From: Burkholderiaceae bacterium
GTDB lineage: Bacteria; Pseudomonadota; Gammaproteobacteria; Burkholderiales; Burkholderiaceae_C
Assembly (NCBI GenBank): GCA_026125795.1
Contig: JAHCKM010000002.1
Coordinates: 992,001 to 1,056,000 of the forward strand
Direction: 5' to 3'
Length of the DNA: 64,000 bases
In this document: in pieces, positions 53,741 through 63,846 of the stretch
How the letters are laid out: the number at the start of each line of letters is the position of its first letter
Position numbering within the stretch: the stretch's first letter is position 1
Made by a program: the position numbers and the translations under genes
The notes under the pieces: generated by a model
The model's database searches: none
What the model was told of the DNA's origin: nothing
The model's input: only the letters and a program-made list of their open reading frames with translations

Positions 53741-54904
53741 ATGACGCAGCTCTCGCCCACCCCGTTTTATGCGACTCGCGACGAGCGCGTCGCGCTCGCG
53801 CGCCGGCGCTACTTTGAAGAAGGCCTGCCCCCGTCGGGTGTGGTCAGCGACGCGGTGTTCCAGTCGTGGGCGCGTTGCCAGCGCCTGCGCCAGGAGCCGG
53901 GACAGCGCGTGGCGTTCCAGCCCGTCACGGCCAGCCGCGTGCACCAGGCGCTGCGCAAGAACCGCCTGCTGCACGAGGCCTGGCAAGCCGAGCTGCCGCA
54001 GATCCAGGCGGCGCTCGGCACCACCACGTCGGCCGCGATGTTGACCGACTCCACCGGCGTGCTGATCGGCAGCGCCTGCATCGGCCGCGCGCACGAGCGC
54101 CTGCTGGTGGTGGGCGGGCGCATCGGCGTGGACCTCTCGGAGGAGGCGGTGGGCACCACCGCGCCCGGTGTGGTGGTGCGCACGCGCCAGCCGGTCACCG
54201 TGCAGGGCGGAGAGCATTTCTTCGACGAGGTGGGCGTCATGCACTGCGCCGCGGCGCCGATCCGCGATGCCGAGGGCAACCTGGCCGGCGTGCTCGATGT
54301 CTCGAGCGAGTCGATCCCGTTCAACTTTGACGCCGCCTCGGTGGTCGGGCTGTTCGCCGGTGCGATCGAGAACCGCTTGCTGGTCGCGCACTCGCGCGAA
54401 CACCTGGTGATCCGCATGCAGGTGCTGGCGTCGCTGCTGGATTCGCCGGTGGTCGGCGTGGTCGGCATCGACGGCGAGGGCCGCGTCGCCTGGAGCAACG
54501 GCGTGGCGTCGCGCCTGCTCGGACTGCCGTCGGCTGAAACGCGCTCGACGCCGTGGCTGGCCGAGCAGCTGTTGGGCGCCGGCATCGCGCGCCTGGCGTC
54601 GTTGCCGCGCAGCGGTGCCGCGGCGCTGACGCTGCCCAACGGCCTGAAGGTGTGGGCGCGTTCCGAGATGCGCGCGCCCGATGGGCATCGCAACCTGGTG
54701 CAGGCGGCGCGCGCCGAGCAGCCCGCGGTGACACTGGCCCACGGCAGCATGCCGGCGACGCTGCGCGAGTCGAACCGCGACCTGATCGAGCGCACGCTGC
54801 ACGAATGCGACGGCAACGTGTCGGAAGCGGCGCGCAAGCTCGGCGTGTCGCGCGGCGTGATCTACCGCCGGCGGCGCAGCGGCCCACAGCAGGCAGCTGA
54901 ATAG
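53741..54904 (+). CDS. GAF and Fis-type HTH regulator lacking the AAA+ domain (AcoR-like)
   Basis: A 387-residue regulator related to AcoR-type sigma-54 activators. The N-terminal region (about 20-130) and a GAF domain (about 70-230; GVDLSEEAVGTTAPGVVV, HFFDEVGVMHCAAAPIRDAEGN) are followed by a PAS-like segment. The Fis-type helix-turn-helix is at the C-terminus (LIERTLHECDGNVSEAARKLGVSRGVIYRR, about 345-375). The central AAA+ ATPase with GAFTGA loop is missing, so it cannot remodel sigma-54 polymerase as AcoR does. It is divergent from the transglycosylase gene. The target is unknown. Confidence 0.85.
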   Translation: MTQLSPTPFYATRDERVALARRRYFEEGLPPSGVVSDAVFQSWARCQRLRQEPGQRVAFQPVTASRVHQALRKNRLLHEAWQAELPQIQAALGTTTSAAMLTDSTGVLIGSACIGRAHERLLVVGGRIGVDLSEEAVGTTAPGVVVRTRQPVTVQGGEHFFDEVGVMHCAAAPIRDAEGNLAGVLDVSSESIPFNFDAASVVGLFAGAIENRLLVAHSREHLVIRMQVLASLLDSPVVGVVGIDGEGRVAWSNGVASRLLGLPSAETRSTPWLAEQLLGAGIARLASLPRSGAAALTLPNGLKVWARSEMRAPDGHRNLVQAARAEQPAVTLAHGSMPATLRESNRDLIERTLHECDGNVSEAARKLGVSRGVIYRRRRSGPQQAAE

Positions 54905-54907
54905 GCC

Positions 54908-55642
54908 CTACAGCAGCGTGGCCAGCATGGCGCGCATGCGGCGCCAGTGGCTGCCCTCCCAGAAGATGCGCCCGCAGCCGTCGCAGGCGACAAAGCGGTC
55001 TTGATGCGCGCGCACCCGCGGCGGCACGAGCGGCGCCGCCTGTGCCGCGCTGATCGCGCGCAGCGGCGCGTTGCAGCTCAGGCAGCGCGTGAACGGCCGC
55101 GCCGAACGCGCCAGGTCGAGCCGGTCAAACACCTCGCGCAGCTGCAGCTCGCTGCGCAGCGCGTGCACGTAGCAGCCGTGCGTGATGTCGCGCCGCTTCA
55201 GCAGCTCGCGGTCGCGCGTCAGCACGACGCGGCCTTGCGTGAAGGCGATGCACTCGATCTCGTCGTCCTGGTAGTGGTTGTCGTACAGCGTGTCGAATCC
55301 GGTCATGCGCAGCAGGTGCGCCAGTCCGCCCAGGTGCGCATCGGCCACGAAGCGGGTGTCGCGCAGCGGCTGCTGGCGCACGCGCAGCAGCGGCGTGACG
55401 TCGAACGTCTCGAACTTGGGGTACACCGCGACACGGTCGCCGTCGGCCAACAACTGGTGAAAGCCGACCGACTCGCCGTTGACGAGCACCAGCTCCACCT
55501 CGGTGTGCGGCACGCCGAGCGCCTCGATCATGTGCTTGGTGGTGGCCGCACGCGCGCAGCGGCAGGCAAACTCGTGCCCGCGCCGCTCGGGGGCGAGAAA
55601 GTCGTTCAGCTCCTCGTAGAAACGAAACGTCGCGGTCGTCAT
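54908..55642 (-). CDS. Mut7-C RNase domain protein with N-terminal ubiquitin-like domain
   Basis: A 244-residue two-domain protein. The N-terminal beta-grasp fold of about 80 residues (ubiquitin/ThiS-like; FRFYEELNDFLAPERRG, VELVLVNGESVGFHQLLADGDRVAVYP) precedes a Mut7-C PIN-like RNase domain with the acidic residues in FVADAHLGGLAHLLRMTGFDT and VLTRDRELLKRR. A zinc ribbon follows, with cysteines in RCLSCNAPL and CDGCGRIFW. The family is widespread but its RNA substrate is unsettled. It is divergent from the P450 gene. Confidence 0.9.
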   Translation of the reverse strand: MTTATFRFYEELNDFLAPERRGHEFACRCARAATTKHMIEALGVPHTEVELVLVNGESVGFHQLLADGDRVAVYPKFETFDVTPLLRVRQQPLRDTRFVADAHLGGLAHLLRMTGFDTLYDNHYQDDEIECIAFTQGRVVLTRDRELLKRRDITHGCYVHALRSELQLREVFDRLDLARSARPFTRCLSCNAPLRAISAAQAAPLVPPRVRAHQDRFVACDGCGRIFWEGSHWRRMRAMLATLL

Positions 55643-55674
55643 CGGCTTGCATCGTAAGCGCGACAATCGAAGCC

Positions 55675-57114
55675 GTGACCGCATCGCATGCCGCCGGCCC
55701 GCCGCCCGCCGTTCGCCGCATCGCCGATCTGCCCGGTCCGCGGGGCTGGCCGCTGGTGGGCAGCCTGTTCCAGCTGCGCCGCGACGTGATCCACCAGGAC
55801 ATCGAGCGCTGGTGCGGCCGCTACGGCCCACTGTTCCGGCTGCGCATCGGCCGGCGCGAGCTGGTGGTGCTGTCGGACCATGCGCTGATCGCCGACGTGC
55901 TGCGCGACCGGCCCGACGGCTGGCGCCGCACCCAGACGCTGCAGCAGGTGTCGCGCGAGATGGGGCTCAAGCCCGGGCTGTTCGGCGCCGAGGGCGACAG
56001 CTGGCGCGCGCAGCGGCGCATGGTGATGGGCGGGCTCGATCCGTCGCGCGTGCGCGCGTATTTCCCGCAACTGCAGCGCGTGACCGATCGGTTGCAGCGG
56101 CGCTGGGAACGGGCCGCCGACGAGGGGCGCGCACTCGACCTGCAGGCCGAGCTGATGCGCTACACGGTCGACACCGTGGCCGGCCTGGCGTTCGGGCGCG
56201 ACATCAACACGCTCGAATCCGACGGCGACGTGATCCAGCAGCACCTGGACCGCCTCTTTCCCGCGCTGTTCCGGCGCGTGATGTCGCCGCTGCCGTACTG
56301 GCGCTGGATCCAGCTGCCGGCCGATCGTGCGCTCGATCGCAGCGTGGCCGAGATCCAGCGCGCGATCGCCGGGTTCATCGCCGAGGCGCGCCAGCGCCTG
56401 CACGCCGAGCCTGCGCGCCGCGAGCATCCTCCCAACCTGCTGGAGGCGATGATCGTCGCGGCCGAGGAGGGCCGCAGCGGCATCGGCGACGACCAGGTGT
56501 CGGCCAACGTGCTGACGATGTTGCTGGCCGGCGAGGACACCACCGCCAACACGCTGGCCTGGCTGCTGCACCTGCTGCACCGCCGGCCCGAAGCCATGGC
56601 GCGCGCCCGCGACGAGGCCCGCCGTGTGGCCGCAGGCGCCGATCCTCTGACACCGGAGGACCTGTCGCGTCTGGAGTACATCGATGCCTGCCTGAGCGAA
56701 ACCATGCGCCTGAAGCCGGTGGCACCGTTCATGGTGCTGGAGGCCCTGCGCGACACGCAGATCGCCGACGTGCAGGTGCCGGCCGGCACGATGTTGTGGT
56801 GCGCGATGCGCCACGACGCGCTGCAGGCGCAGCACTTTGCCGACCCGCTGGCGTTCAAGCCCGAGCGCTGGCTCGGCGAGGCGGCGGGCAGCAGCAAGCG
56901 CGTGGCCACGCCGTTCGGCGCCGGGCCGCGCATGTGCCCGGGCCGCTACCTCGCGCTGGTGGAGATGAAGATGCTGTTGGTGATGGTGCTGTCGCGCTTT
57001 GACATTCAGTCGGTCAGCGCGCCGCGCGGGGCCGAGGCGCGAGAGCGCATGTCGTTCACGATGGTGCCGGTGGGGCTGCAGATGCGGCTGCGCAGGAGCG
57101 AGCACGCGGCCTGA
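55675..57114 (+). CDS. Cytochrome P450
   Basis: A 479-residue P450 monooxygenase without a membrane anchor. The I-helix oxygen-activation motif AGEDTTAN is at about 284-291, the ExxR pair in ETMRLKP at about 342-345, and the haem-binding FGAGPRMCPGR near 415-425 with the cysteine ligand. It starts with GTG 55675, 32 bp from the divergent Mut7-C gene. No ferredoxin or reductase gene is adjacent, so it must borrow redox partners. The substrate is unknown; the fold resembles fatty-acid or drug-type P450s. Confidence 0.92.
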   Translation: MTASHAAGPPPAVRRIADLPGPRGWPLVGSLFQLRRDVIHQDIERWCGRYGPLFRLRIGRRELVVLSDHALIADVLRDRPDGWRRTQTLQQVSREMGLKPGLFGAEGDSWRAQRRMVMGGLDPSRVRAYFPQLQRVTDRLQRRWERAADEGRALDLQAELMRYTVDTVAGLAFGRDINTLESDGDVIQQHLDRLFPALFRRVMSPLPYWRWIQLPADRALDRSVAEIQRAIAGFIAEARQRLHAEPARREHPPNLLEAMIVAAEEGRSGIGDDQVSANVLTMLLAGEDTTANTLAWLLHLLHRRPEAMARARDEARRVAAGADPLTPEDLSRLEYIDACLSETMRLKPVAPFMVLEALRDTQIADVQVPAGTMLWCAMRHDALQAQHFADPLAFKPERWLGEAAGSSKRVATPFGAGPRMCPGRYLALVEMKMLLVMVLSRFDIQSVSAPRGAEARERMSFTMVPVGLQMRLRRSEHAA

Positions 57115-57146
57115 GCGCAGGCCCGGCCCCATGGAGCTTTGAAGCG

Positions 57147-58367
57147 ATGAGCCTGACGGATGCCTTCGGCAACCGCATCACCTGCGACAGCGCGCCGGCC
57201 GTCGCTGCGCTGGACCGTGCGGTGGACGCGCACCTGCATGCCTGGCCCGGTGCGTTCGAGGCGCTGGACGACGCGCTGGCGCTCGCGCCGGGTTTCGCGC
57301 TGGCGCACGCCGCACGCGCACTGCTGCTGGCCACCTGGGGCCGACGTGCCGCGGCGCACGACGCGCTCGCCCGGGCCCGCGCGTCGGTGGGGTCGCTGCT
57401 GCCGCGCGAACAATCGTGCGTCGCGCTGATCGAGCTGCTGATCGGTGGGCAGGTGCCGGCCGCGCAGCAACATGTGGTGGACCATGCGCGGCAGTGGCCC
57501 ACCGACGCATTGGCGTGCTCCACCGCGATGGGCGCCTACGGATCGTTTGCGTTCAGCGGCTGCTTCGATCACGACGATGCCAGGCTGGCGTTCATCGAAT
57601 CGCTGCTGCCGCACTACCCGCGCGACTGGCCGTGGCTGCTGGCCAACCGCGGCTGGGCGCACATCGAGTGCGGCCATGTCGCCGAGGGGCTGGCGATGGC
57701 GCAGCAGGCGCTGGCCGTGCGCCCGAACAACGCGCACAACGCACACATCGTGCTGCACGGCTGGTTCGAACGCGGCCGGCCCGATGACGGACTGGCGTTC
57801 CTCGACACGTGGCTGCCGGGTTATCCGCAGCAGGGTCTGCTGTGGGGCCATCTGCAGTGGCACGGTGCGATGGCCGAGCTGCAGCAGGAGCGTGACGCCG
57901 CTGCCACCGCGCGCCTGCTCGGGCCGATCCTCGAATACCTGCCACACGGCACGCCCTTCATGATGCTGGCCGACCTGGCATCGCTGCTGTGGCGGCTTGG
58001 GCTGCGTGGGCAGCGCGGCTTGCCCTGGACCGCCGCGCACGATCTCGCGCGCGAGCACTTCGGCCACGGCAGCAACGTGTTCGGTGAACTGCACCTGGCC
58101 ATGCTCGCAGCCGCGGCGCGCGACGACGCGGGCCTCGCGGCGATCGCGCAACGCGTGCAGGCGATCGCCGAGCGCGGGCATGCGGCCGCGCCGACGGCGC
58201 TGTCGTGGGTGAACGCGTTGCGCGCACTGCTGCGCGAAGACAGCGACGCCGCGCAGGAGGCACTGGCGCGCTGCTGCGCGGAGCTGCCGCGGGTCGGCGG
58301 CAGTCATGCGCAGCGCACGGTTATCGAAGCCACCATGGCAACGCGCCGCTTGCCTTCCGTGGCTTGA
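57147..58367 (+). CDS. TPR-like helical protein of unknown function
   Basis: A 406-residue protein of repeated helical hairpins (FEALDDALALAPGFALAHAARALLL; GLAMAQQALAVRPNNAHNAHIVLHGWFERG), consistent with TPR repeats across most of the length. There is no signal peptide. Family members are annotated only as TPR-repeat proteins. It follows the P450 gene by 32 nt, so it may be in its transcription unit. Its partner is unknown. Confidence 0.75.
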   Translation: MSLTDAFGNRITCDSAPAVAALDRAVDAHLHAWPGAFEALDDALALAPGFALAHAARALLLATWGRRAAAHDALARARASVGSLLPREQSCVALIELLIGGQVPAAQQHVVDHARQWPTDALACSTAMGAYGSFAFSGCFDHDDARLAFIESLLPHYPRDWPWLLANRGWAHIECGHVAEGLAMAQQALAVRPNNAHNAHIVLHGWFERGRPDDGLAFLDTWLPGYPQQGLLWGHLQWHGAMAELQQERDAAATARLLGPILEYLPHGTPFMMLADLASLLWRLGLRGQRGLPWTAAHDLAREHFGHGSNVFGELHLAMLAAAARDDAGLAAIAQRVQAIAERGHAAAPTALSWVNALRALLREDSDAAQEALARCCAELPRVGGSHAQRTVIEATMATRRLPSVA

Positions 58368-58476
58368 ACGCGCGCCGCGCGGCGCTTGGCTCAGCGGGCG
58401 GTTCGGACACGTGCCGACGCGTGCGCGGCCCAAACGAGCAGTGCGCCGGCGACCACAGCGAGCAGACGGTGCGTGG

Positions 58477-60023
58477 TCAGGTCACCGGTGCGGGGTTGAA
58501 CAGAACCAGCGAGTTGTGCAGCCGGTGCTGCTCGGCCCAGGTGCGCCGGCCGCTGGCCACGTCGAGCAGCAGGTGGAACAGCTCCCAGCCCAGTTCCTCG
58601 ATGCTCTTCGCGCCGTCGGCCACCTGGCCGGCGTTCAGGTCCATCAGGTCGTGCCAGCGGCGTGCCAGGTCGCTGCGCGTCGCCACCTTGACCACCGGGC
58701 AGGCGGCCAGGCCGTAGGGCGTGCCGCGGCCGGTGGTGAAGACGTGCAGGTTCATGCCGGCGGCCAGCTGCAGCGTGCCGCAGATGAAGTCCGAGGCCGG
58801 CGTGGCGGCGAACACCAGGCCGCGCTGGTCGCGCCGCAGCTTCTCGCCGGGCGCGAGCACGTGGGCGATCGGCATGCGGCCGCTCTTGACGATCGAGCCC
58901 ATCGCCTTCTCGACGATGTTGGACAAGCCGCCGGCCTTGTTGCCCGGCGTGGTGTTGGCGCTGCGGTCGACCCGTCCGCGCTCCAGGTAGCGGTCGTACC
59001 AGCCGAGCTCGCGCACGATGGCCTCGGCGACCTCGGGCGTCGCGGCGCGGCTGGTGAGCTGCTCGACCGCGTCGCGCACCTCGGTGTTCTCGCTGAACAT
59101 GATGGTCGCGCCGGCGCGCACCAGCAGGTCGGCCGCGAAGCCGACCGCCGGGTTGGCGGTGACGCCGGAGAACGCGTCGCTGCCGCCGCACTGCACGCCG
59201 ACCACCAGCTCGCTGGCCGGCACCGTCTCGCGCCGGCGGCGGTTCAGCCGCTCGAGGTGTTGCTCGGCGGCCTCGAGAATCGAGCTGATCATCGACTGGA
59301 AACCGACATGCTTGTCGTCCTGCAGCCGAACCAGGTCAGGCGTCTGTGGGGCACCGGGCATCAGCGTGATCGTGCCCGGCGGCAGCATGCGCTCGGGCTG
59401 CAGCTTCTCGCAGCCCAGGCTGACGACCATCACCTCGCCGCCGAAGTTCGGGTTCAGGCTGATGTGGCGCAGCGTGCGGATCGGGATCACCGCGTCGGGT
59501 GCGTCGATCGCCACGCCGCAGCCGTAGCTGTGCTCGAGCGCGACCACGCCGTCCACGTTCGGGTACTGCGGCAGCAGTTCGTCGCGGATGCGCTGCAGCG
59601 CATGGGCCACCACGCCGGCCACGCACTGCACGGTGGTGGTGATGGCCAGCAGGTTGCGCGTGCCCACCGAGCCGTCCGGGTTGCGGTAGCCCTCGAAGGT
59701 GTAGCCCTCCAGCGGCGGCTGCGGCGCCGGCGTCACGGTGGCCATCGGCAGGGCCTCGAGCGTGCGCGCGGCCGGCATCTCGAGCAGCTTCTCGTGCACC
59801 CACGAGCCGGCGCGGATCGCCTGGCTGGCGCGGCCGATCGTCACGTCGTAGCGCCGCACCGCGCGCCCTCGGCCAGGTCGACCAGCGCGACCTTGTGGCC
59901 CTGCGGCACTTTCTCGACCAGCGTCGGACCGCCGGGCAGCACGGTGCCCGCGGGCAGCCCGCCGTCGTTGGCCACGATCGCGACGTTGTCGCGCTCGTGC
60001 ATCCGGATGACGATCGGCGTCAT
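58477..60023 (-). pseudogene. garD: Galactarate dehydratase, split by a one-base frameshift
   Basis: The protein would be about 515 residues and dehydrate galactarate to 5-keto-4-deoxyglucarate. The frame from ATG 60023 gives the N-terminal SAF domain ([22 protein letters not shown]) and stops at 59841. A second frame continues from 59859 ([22 protein letters not shown]) and covers the catalytic UxaA-type domain with [17 protein letters not shown], CGVAIDAP and [15 protein letters not shown] blocks. The two parts join exactly as in E. coli GarD if one base is added near 59860. A sequencing error in GC-rich DNA is as likely as a true mutation. The rest of the gene looks intact. Confidence 0.88.
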
Positions 60024-60028
60024 GCCGA

Positions 60029-61468
60029 TCAGGCGAGCGTGTAGGCGGTCTTGACCGTGGTGTAGAACTCGGCGGCGTAGCGGCCCTGTTCGCGCGGGCC
60101 GTAGCTGCTGCCCTTGCGGCCGCCGAAGGGCACGTGGTAGTCGACCCCCGCGGTGGGCAGGTTGACCATCACCATGCCGGCCTGCGCATGGCGCTTGAAG
60201 TGGGTGGCGTGTTTCAGCGAGGTGGTCGCGATGCCGCTCGAGAGCCCGAACGGCGTGTCGTTGGCCAGCGCCAGCGCCTCGTCGTAGTCCTTCGCCCGAA
60301 TCACGCTGATCACCGGGCCGAAGATCTCCTCGCGGTTGATGCGCATGCCGGGCGTGGTCTCGGTGAACAGCGCCGGGCGCAGGTAGAAGCCGGGTGCGCC
60401 GTCGGCATTGCGCTCGATCGCCTCGCCGCCGGCGGCGAGCGTCGCGCCTTCCTTGCGACCGATCTCGATGTAGTCGAGGTCCTGCGCCAGCTGCGCGGAA
60501 TCGACCACCGGGCCGATGTCGGTGCCGGCCTTGCGCGCGTCGTCGACCTTCAGCGCCTTCATCTTCTCGGCCACCGCGGCGACGAAGCGGTCGTGGATGC
60601 CCTCGGTGACGATCACGCGCGAGCTCGCGGTGCAGCGCTGGCCGGTCGAGAAGAAGCCGCTCTGCACGGCGCAGTTGACGGCGACGGCGAGGTCCGCGTC
60701 GTCGAGCACGACGAACGGGTTCTTGCCGCCCATCTCGAGCTGGAACTTCGCCATGCGCGCGGCGCAGGCCGCGGCCACGCGCTGGCCGGTGGCCACCGAG
60801 CCGGTGAAGCTGATGGCGTCGACGCCCTTGTCTTCCAGCAGCACCGCGCCGACTTCCGAGCCGCGCCCCATCACGAGGTTGAACACGCCCTTGGGCAGGC
60901 CGGCGCGGTGCAGGATGTCGGCCAGCGCCCAGGCCGAGCCGGGCACGAGATCGGCTGGCTTCATCACCACGCAGTTGCCGAAGGCGAGCGCGGGGGCGAG
61001 CTTCCAGGCGGGGATCGCGATGGGGAAGTTCCACGGCGTGATCAGGCCCACCACGCCGAGCGGCTCGCGCGTGACCTCCACGCCCACACCCGGCCGCACC
61101 GAGCCGATCACCTCGCCGCCCACGCGCAGCGCCTCGCCGGCGAAGAACTTGAAGATGTTGCCGGCGCGCGCGACCTCGCCGATCGCTTCCGGCAAGGTCT
61201 TGCCCTCCTCGCGCGCGAGCAGGTCGCCGAGCTCGGCCTTGCGGGCGAGGATCTCGCTGCCCGCCGCATCGAGCAGGTCGAAGCGTTGCTGCGGCGTGGT
61301 GACGCTCCAGCCGGCGAAGGCCGCACGCGCCGCGGCGATGGCCTGCCTGGCCTGGGCGGCATCGGCCTGCGCGTACTCGCCGACCAGGTCGCGCGTGTCC
61401 GACGGGTTGATGTTGCGGCTGACGCGGGCCCCCTCGACCCACTCGCCGTTGATCAGGTTCCTGTGCAT
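60029..61468 (-). CDS. 2,5-dioxovalerate (alpha-ketoglutarate semialdehyde) dehydrogenase
   Basis: A 479-residue aldehyde dehydrogenase. [22 protein letters not shown] (about 143-164), the catalytic glutamate in LEMGGKNPF (about 253), the catalytic cysteine in [13 protein letters not shown] (about 285) and [10 protein letters not shown] (about 382) are all present. Next to glucarate and galactarate dehydratases and KdgD, it most likely oxidises 2-oxoglutarate semialdehyde to 2-oxoglutarate, the last step of the pathway. The cofactor is probably NAD(P). It begins 17 nt after gudD. Confidence 0.93.
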   Translation of the reverse strand: MHRNLINGEWVEGARVSRNINPSDTRDLVGEYAQADAAQARQAIAAARAAFAGWSVTTPQQRFDLLDAAGSEILARKAELGDLLAREEGKTLPEAIGEVARAGNIFKFFAGEALRVGGEVIGSVRPGVGVEVTREPLGVVGLITPWNFPIAIPAWKLAPALAFGNCVVMKPADLVPGSAWALADILHRAGLPKGVFNLVMGRGSEVGAVLLEDKGVDAISFTGSVATGQRVAAACAARMAKFQLEMGGKNPFVVLDDADLAVAVNCAVQSGFFSTGQRCTASSRVIVTEGIHDRFVAAVAEKMKALKVDDARKAGTDIGPVVDSAQLAQDLDYIEIGRKEGATLAAGGEAIERNADGAPGFYLRPALFTETTPGMRINREEIFGPVISVIRAKDYDEALALANDTPFGLSSGIATTSLKHATHFKRHAQAGMVMVNLPTAGVDYHVPFGGRKGSSYGPREQGRYAAEFYTTVKTAYTLA

Positions 61469-61484
61469 CGCATCTCCTTCGAAG

Positions 61485-62822
61485 TCAGCGGACCATGCAG
61501 GGGCGCTTGGGGTCGAACGTCCAGTTCGGGATCAGGTACTGCATCGCGACGGCGTCGTCGCGTGCCCCGAGCCCATGCTGCTTGTACAGCAGGTGGGCCT
61601 TCTCGACCTCGGCCATGTCGAGCTCGACGCCCAGGCCCGGCTTCTTCGGCACGGCGACGTGGCCGTCGACGATCTGCAGCGGCTCCCTGGTCAGGCGCTG
61701 GCCGTCCTGCCAGATCCAGTGCGTGTCGATGGCCGTCACCTTGCCCGGCGCGGCGGCGCCGACATGCGTGAACATCGCGAGCGAGACGTCGAAGTGGTTG
61801 TTCGAGTGCGAGCCCCAGGTCAGGCCCCAGTCGCGGCAGGTCTGGGCCACGCGCACCGAGCCGGCCATGGTCCAGAAATGCGGGTCGGCGAGCGGGATGT
61901 CGACGCTCTGCAGCGCGAGCGCGTGGCTCATCTGGCGCCAGTCGGTGGCGATCATGTTGGTGGCGGTCGGCAGGCCGGTGGCGCGGCGGAACTCGGCCAT
62001 CACCTCGCGGCCGCTGAATCCGCCCTCGGCCCCGCAGGGGTCTTCGGCGTAGGCCACCACGCCGCGCATGCGCTGGCCGAGGCGGATCGCCTCCTTCAGC
62101 AGCCAGCCGCCGTTCGGGTCGAGCGTCACGCGCGCGTCCGGGAAACGCTCGTGCAGTGCCGTCACCGCATCGACCTCGGCGTCGCCAGCCAGCACGCCGC
62201 CCTTGAGCTTGAAGTCGTTGAAGCCGTAACGCTCGCGCGCCGCCTCGGCCAGGCGCAGCACGGCCTCGGGCGTCATCGCGGTCTCGTGGCGGACGCGGAA
62301 CCAGGCGTTGTCGGCCTCGGGGTCGCTGACGTAGGGCAGATCGGTCTTCGCCTTGTCGCCGACGAAGAACAGGTAGCCGAGCATCTCGACCGAGTCGCGC
62401 TGCTGCCCTTCGCCGAGCAGCGCGGCGACCGGCAGGCCGAGGTGCTGGCCGAGCAGGTCGAGCAGCGCCGACTCGACCGCGGTGACGGCGTGGATCGTCG
62501 TGCGCAGGTCGAAGGTCTGCAGGCCGCGGCCGCCGCTGTCGCGGTCGGCGAAACGCTGCTGCATCTGGCGCAGCACGGCCTGCACGTTGCCGATCGGCTG
62601 GCCGACCACCAGCGCGGCGGCGTCTTCCAGCGTCTGGCGGATCTTCTCGCCGCCGGGCACCTCGCCGACACCGGTGTTCCCGGCGCTGTCGGTCAGGACC
62701 AGCAGGTTGCGGGTGAAGAACGGGCCGTGCGCGCCGCTGAGGTTCAGCAGCATGCTGTCGCGGCCTGCGACGGGAATCGCGCGCAGCGCGGTGACGCGCG
62801 GCGCGGCAAGGGCGGGGCTCAT
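61485..62822 (-). CDS. gudD: Glucarate dehydratase
   Basis: A 445-residue enolase-superfamily dehydratase. It begins with [43 protein letters not shown] (about 200-210) carries the KxK catalytic lysine. DPNGGW and EDPCGAEGG (about 235-265) carry metal ligands, and the catalytic histidine is in [10 protein letters not shown] (about 337). It removes water from D-glucarate to give 5-keto-4-deoxyglucarate. Spacing to the semialdehyde dehydrogenase indicates an operon. Confidence 0.96.
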   Translation of the reverse strand: MSPALAAPRVTALRAIPVAGRDSMLLNLSGAHGPFFTRNLLVLTDSAGNTGVGEVPGGEKIRQTLEDAAALVVGQPIGNVQAVLRQMQQRFADRDSGGRGLQTFDLRTTIHAVTAVESALLDLLGQHLGLPVAALLGEGQQRDSVEMLGYLFFVGDKAKTDLPYVSDPEADNAWFRVRHETAMTPEAVLRLAEAARERYGFNDFKLKGGVLAGDAEVDAVTALHERFPDARVTLDPNGGWLLKEAIRLGQRMRGVVAYAEDPCGAEGGFSGREVMAEFRRATGLPTATNMIATDWRQMSHALALQSVDIPLADPHFWTMAGSVRVAQTCRDWGLTWGSHSNNHFDVSLAMFTHVGAAAPGKVTAIDTHWIWQDGQRLTREPLQIVDGHVAVPKKPGLGVELDMAEVEKAHLLYKQHGLGARDDAVAMQYLIPNWTFDPKRPCMVR

Positions 62823-62847
62823 GCGTGCGGCTCCGGTGGACGAATGG

Positions 62848-63809
62848 CTAGTTTGCCGTGATCTTGCGCGCCTCGATCAGCTTCTTCCAGCGCGCGTACT
62901 CGCTGGCCTGGAAGGCGGCGAACTGCTCCGGCGTGTTGCCGACGATCTCCAGCCCCACCGAGGTGAACTGCTGCCGGATCTGCGGATCGTTCAGCGCCGC
63001 GACCACGGCCGCGTGGAACTTGAGCTTGATGTCCTCGGGCAGGCCCTTGGGCGCGGCGATCGCCTGCCAGGAGTAGACGTCGACGTTCTTCACGCCGGCC
63101 TCGGCCATCGTGGGCACCTCGGGCAGCACCGGCGAGCGCTTCGCGCCGGTGACCGCGAGCGCCCGCAGCTTGCCGGCCTTGATGTGCTGGAAGACGGTGT
63201 TGACGTTCTGGAACGAGGCGTCGACCTGGCCGCCGAGCAGGTCCGACACGGCCGGACCGCCGCCCTTGTAGGGGATGTGCAGGCCGGTGGTGCCGCTCTC
63301 GAGCCAGTACAGCTCGGCGGTGAGGTGGTCGCTCGAGCCGTTGCCCGAGGAGGCGAAGCTCATCTTGTCCGGGTTGGCCTTCTGCCAGGCCATCACGTCG
63401 GCGAGCGACTTGTGCGGCGACGCCGCCGGCACCACCAGCACGTTGGGCGCCTGCACCGCGACGGTGATCAGGTCGAAGTCGTGCAGCGCGTCGTACTGCA
63501 CGTTCTTGATCAGGTGCGGCGCGATGACGAACGGGCCCAGCGAGGAGACGAAGAAGGTGTAGCCGTCCGGCGGCGAACGCTTGACCGCCGCCGCGCCGAT
63601 CGTGCCGGTGGCGCCGGCCTTGTTGTCGACGACGAAGGTCTGGCCGAAGGTCTTGGTCAGCGAGGCGCCAGCGCGCGCGCGATCTGGTCGGTGGCCCCGC
63701 CGGGCGGGAACGGCACGACGAGCGTGACGGGCTTGTTCGGCCAGGCTTGTGCTTGCGCGGCGGTGGTGAGCGCCAGGCCGAAGCCGAGCGCGATGAGATG
63801 TTTCTTCAT
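62848..63809 (-). pseudogene. TctC-type (Bug) solute-binding receptor, split by a one-base frameshift
   Basis: The 321-codon gene (962 bases present, one missing) encodes a Bug-family periplasmic receptor of a tripartite tricarboxylate transporter. It opens with a signal peptide ([22 protein letters not shown]) and [26 protein letters not shown], then goes out of frame near 63664-63668 and would stop shortly after. The second frame continues [20 protein letters not shown] and runs to the normal end. In this context the ligand is probably glucarate or galactarate. A sequencing error is plausible. Confidence 0.88.
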
Positions 63810-63846
63810 CGGTGTCTCCAGGTGTGTGGGGCGAGGGGAGAAACGG

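Noticed and set aside
58391..58480. A 29-residue hydrophobic peptide frame (TTHRLLAVVAGALLVWAAHA) after garD on the minus strand
   Set aside because: It has no ATG, GTG or TTG start and no ribosome site, so a real small membrane protein cannot be supported.
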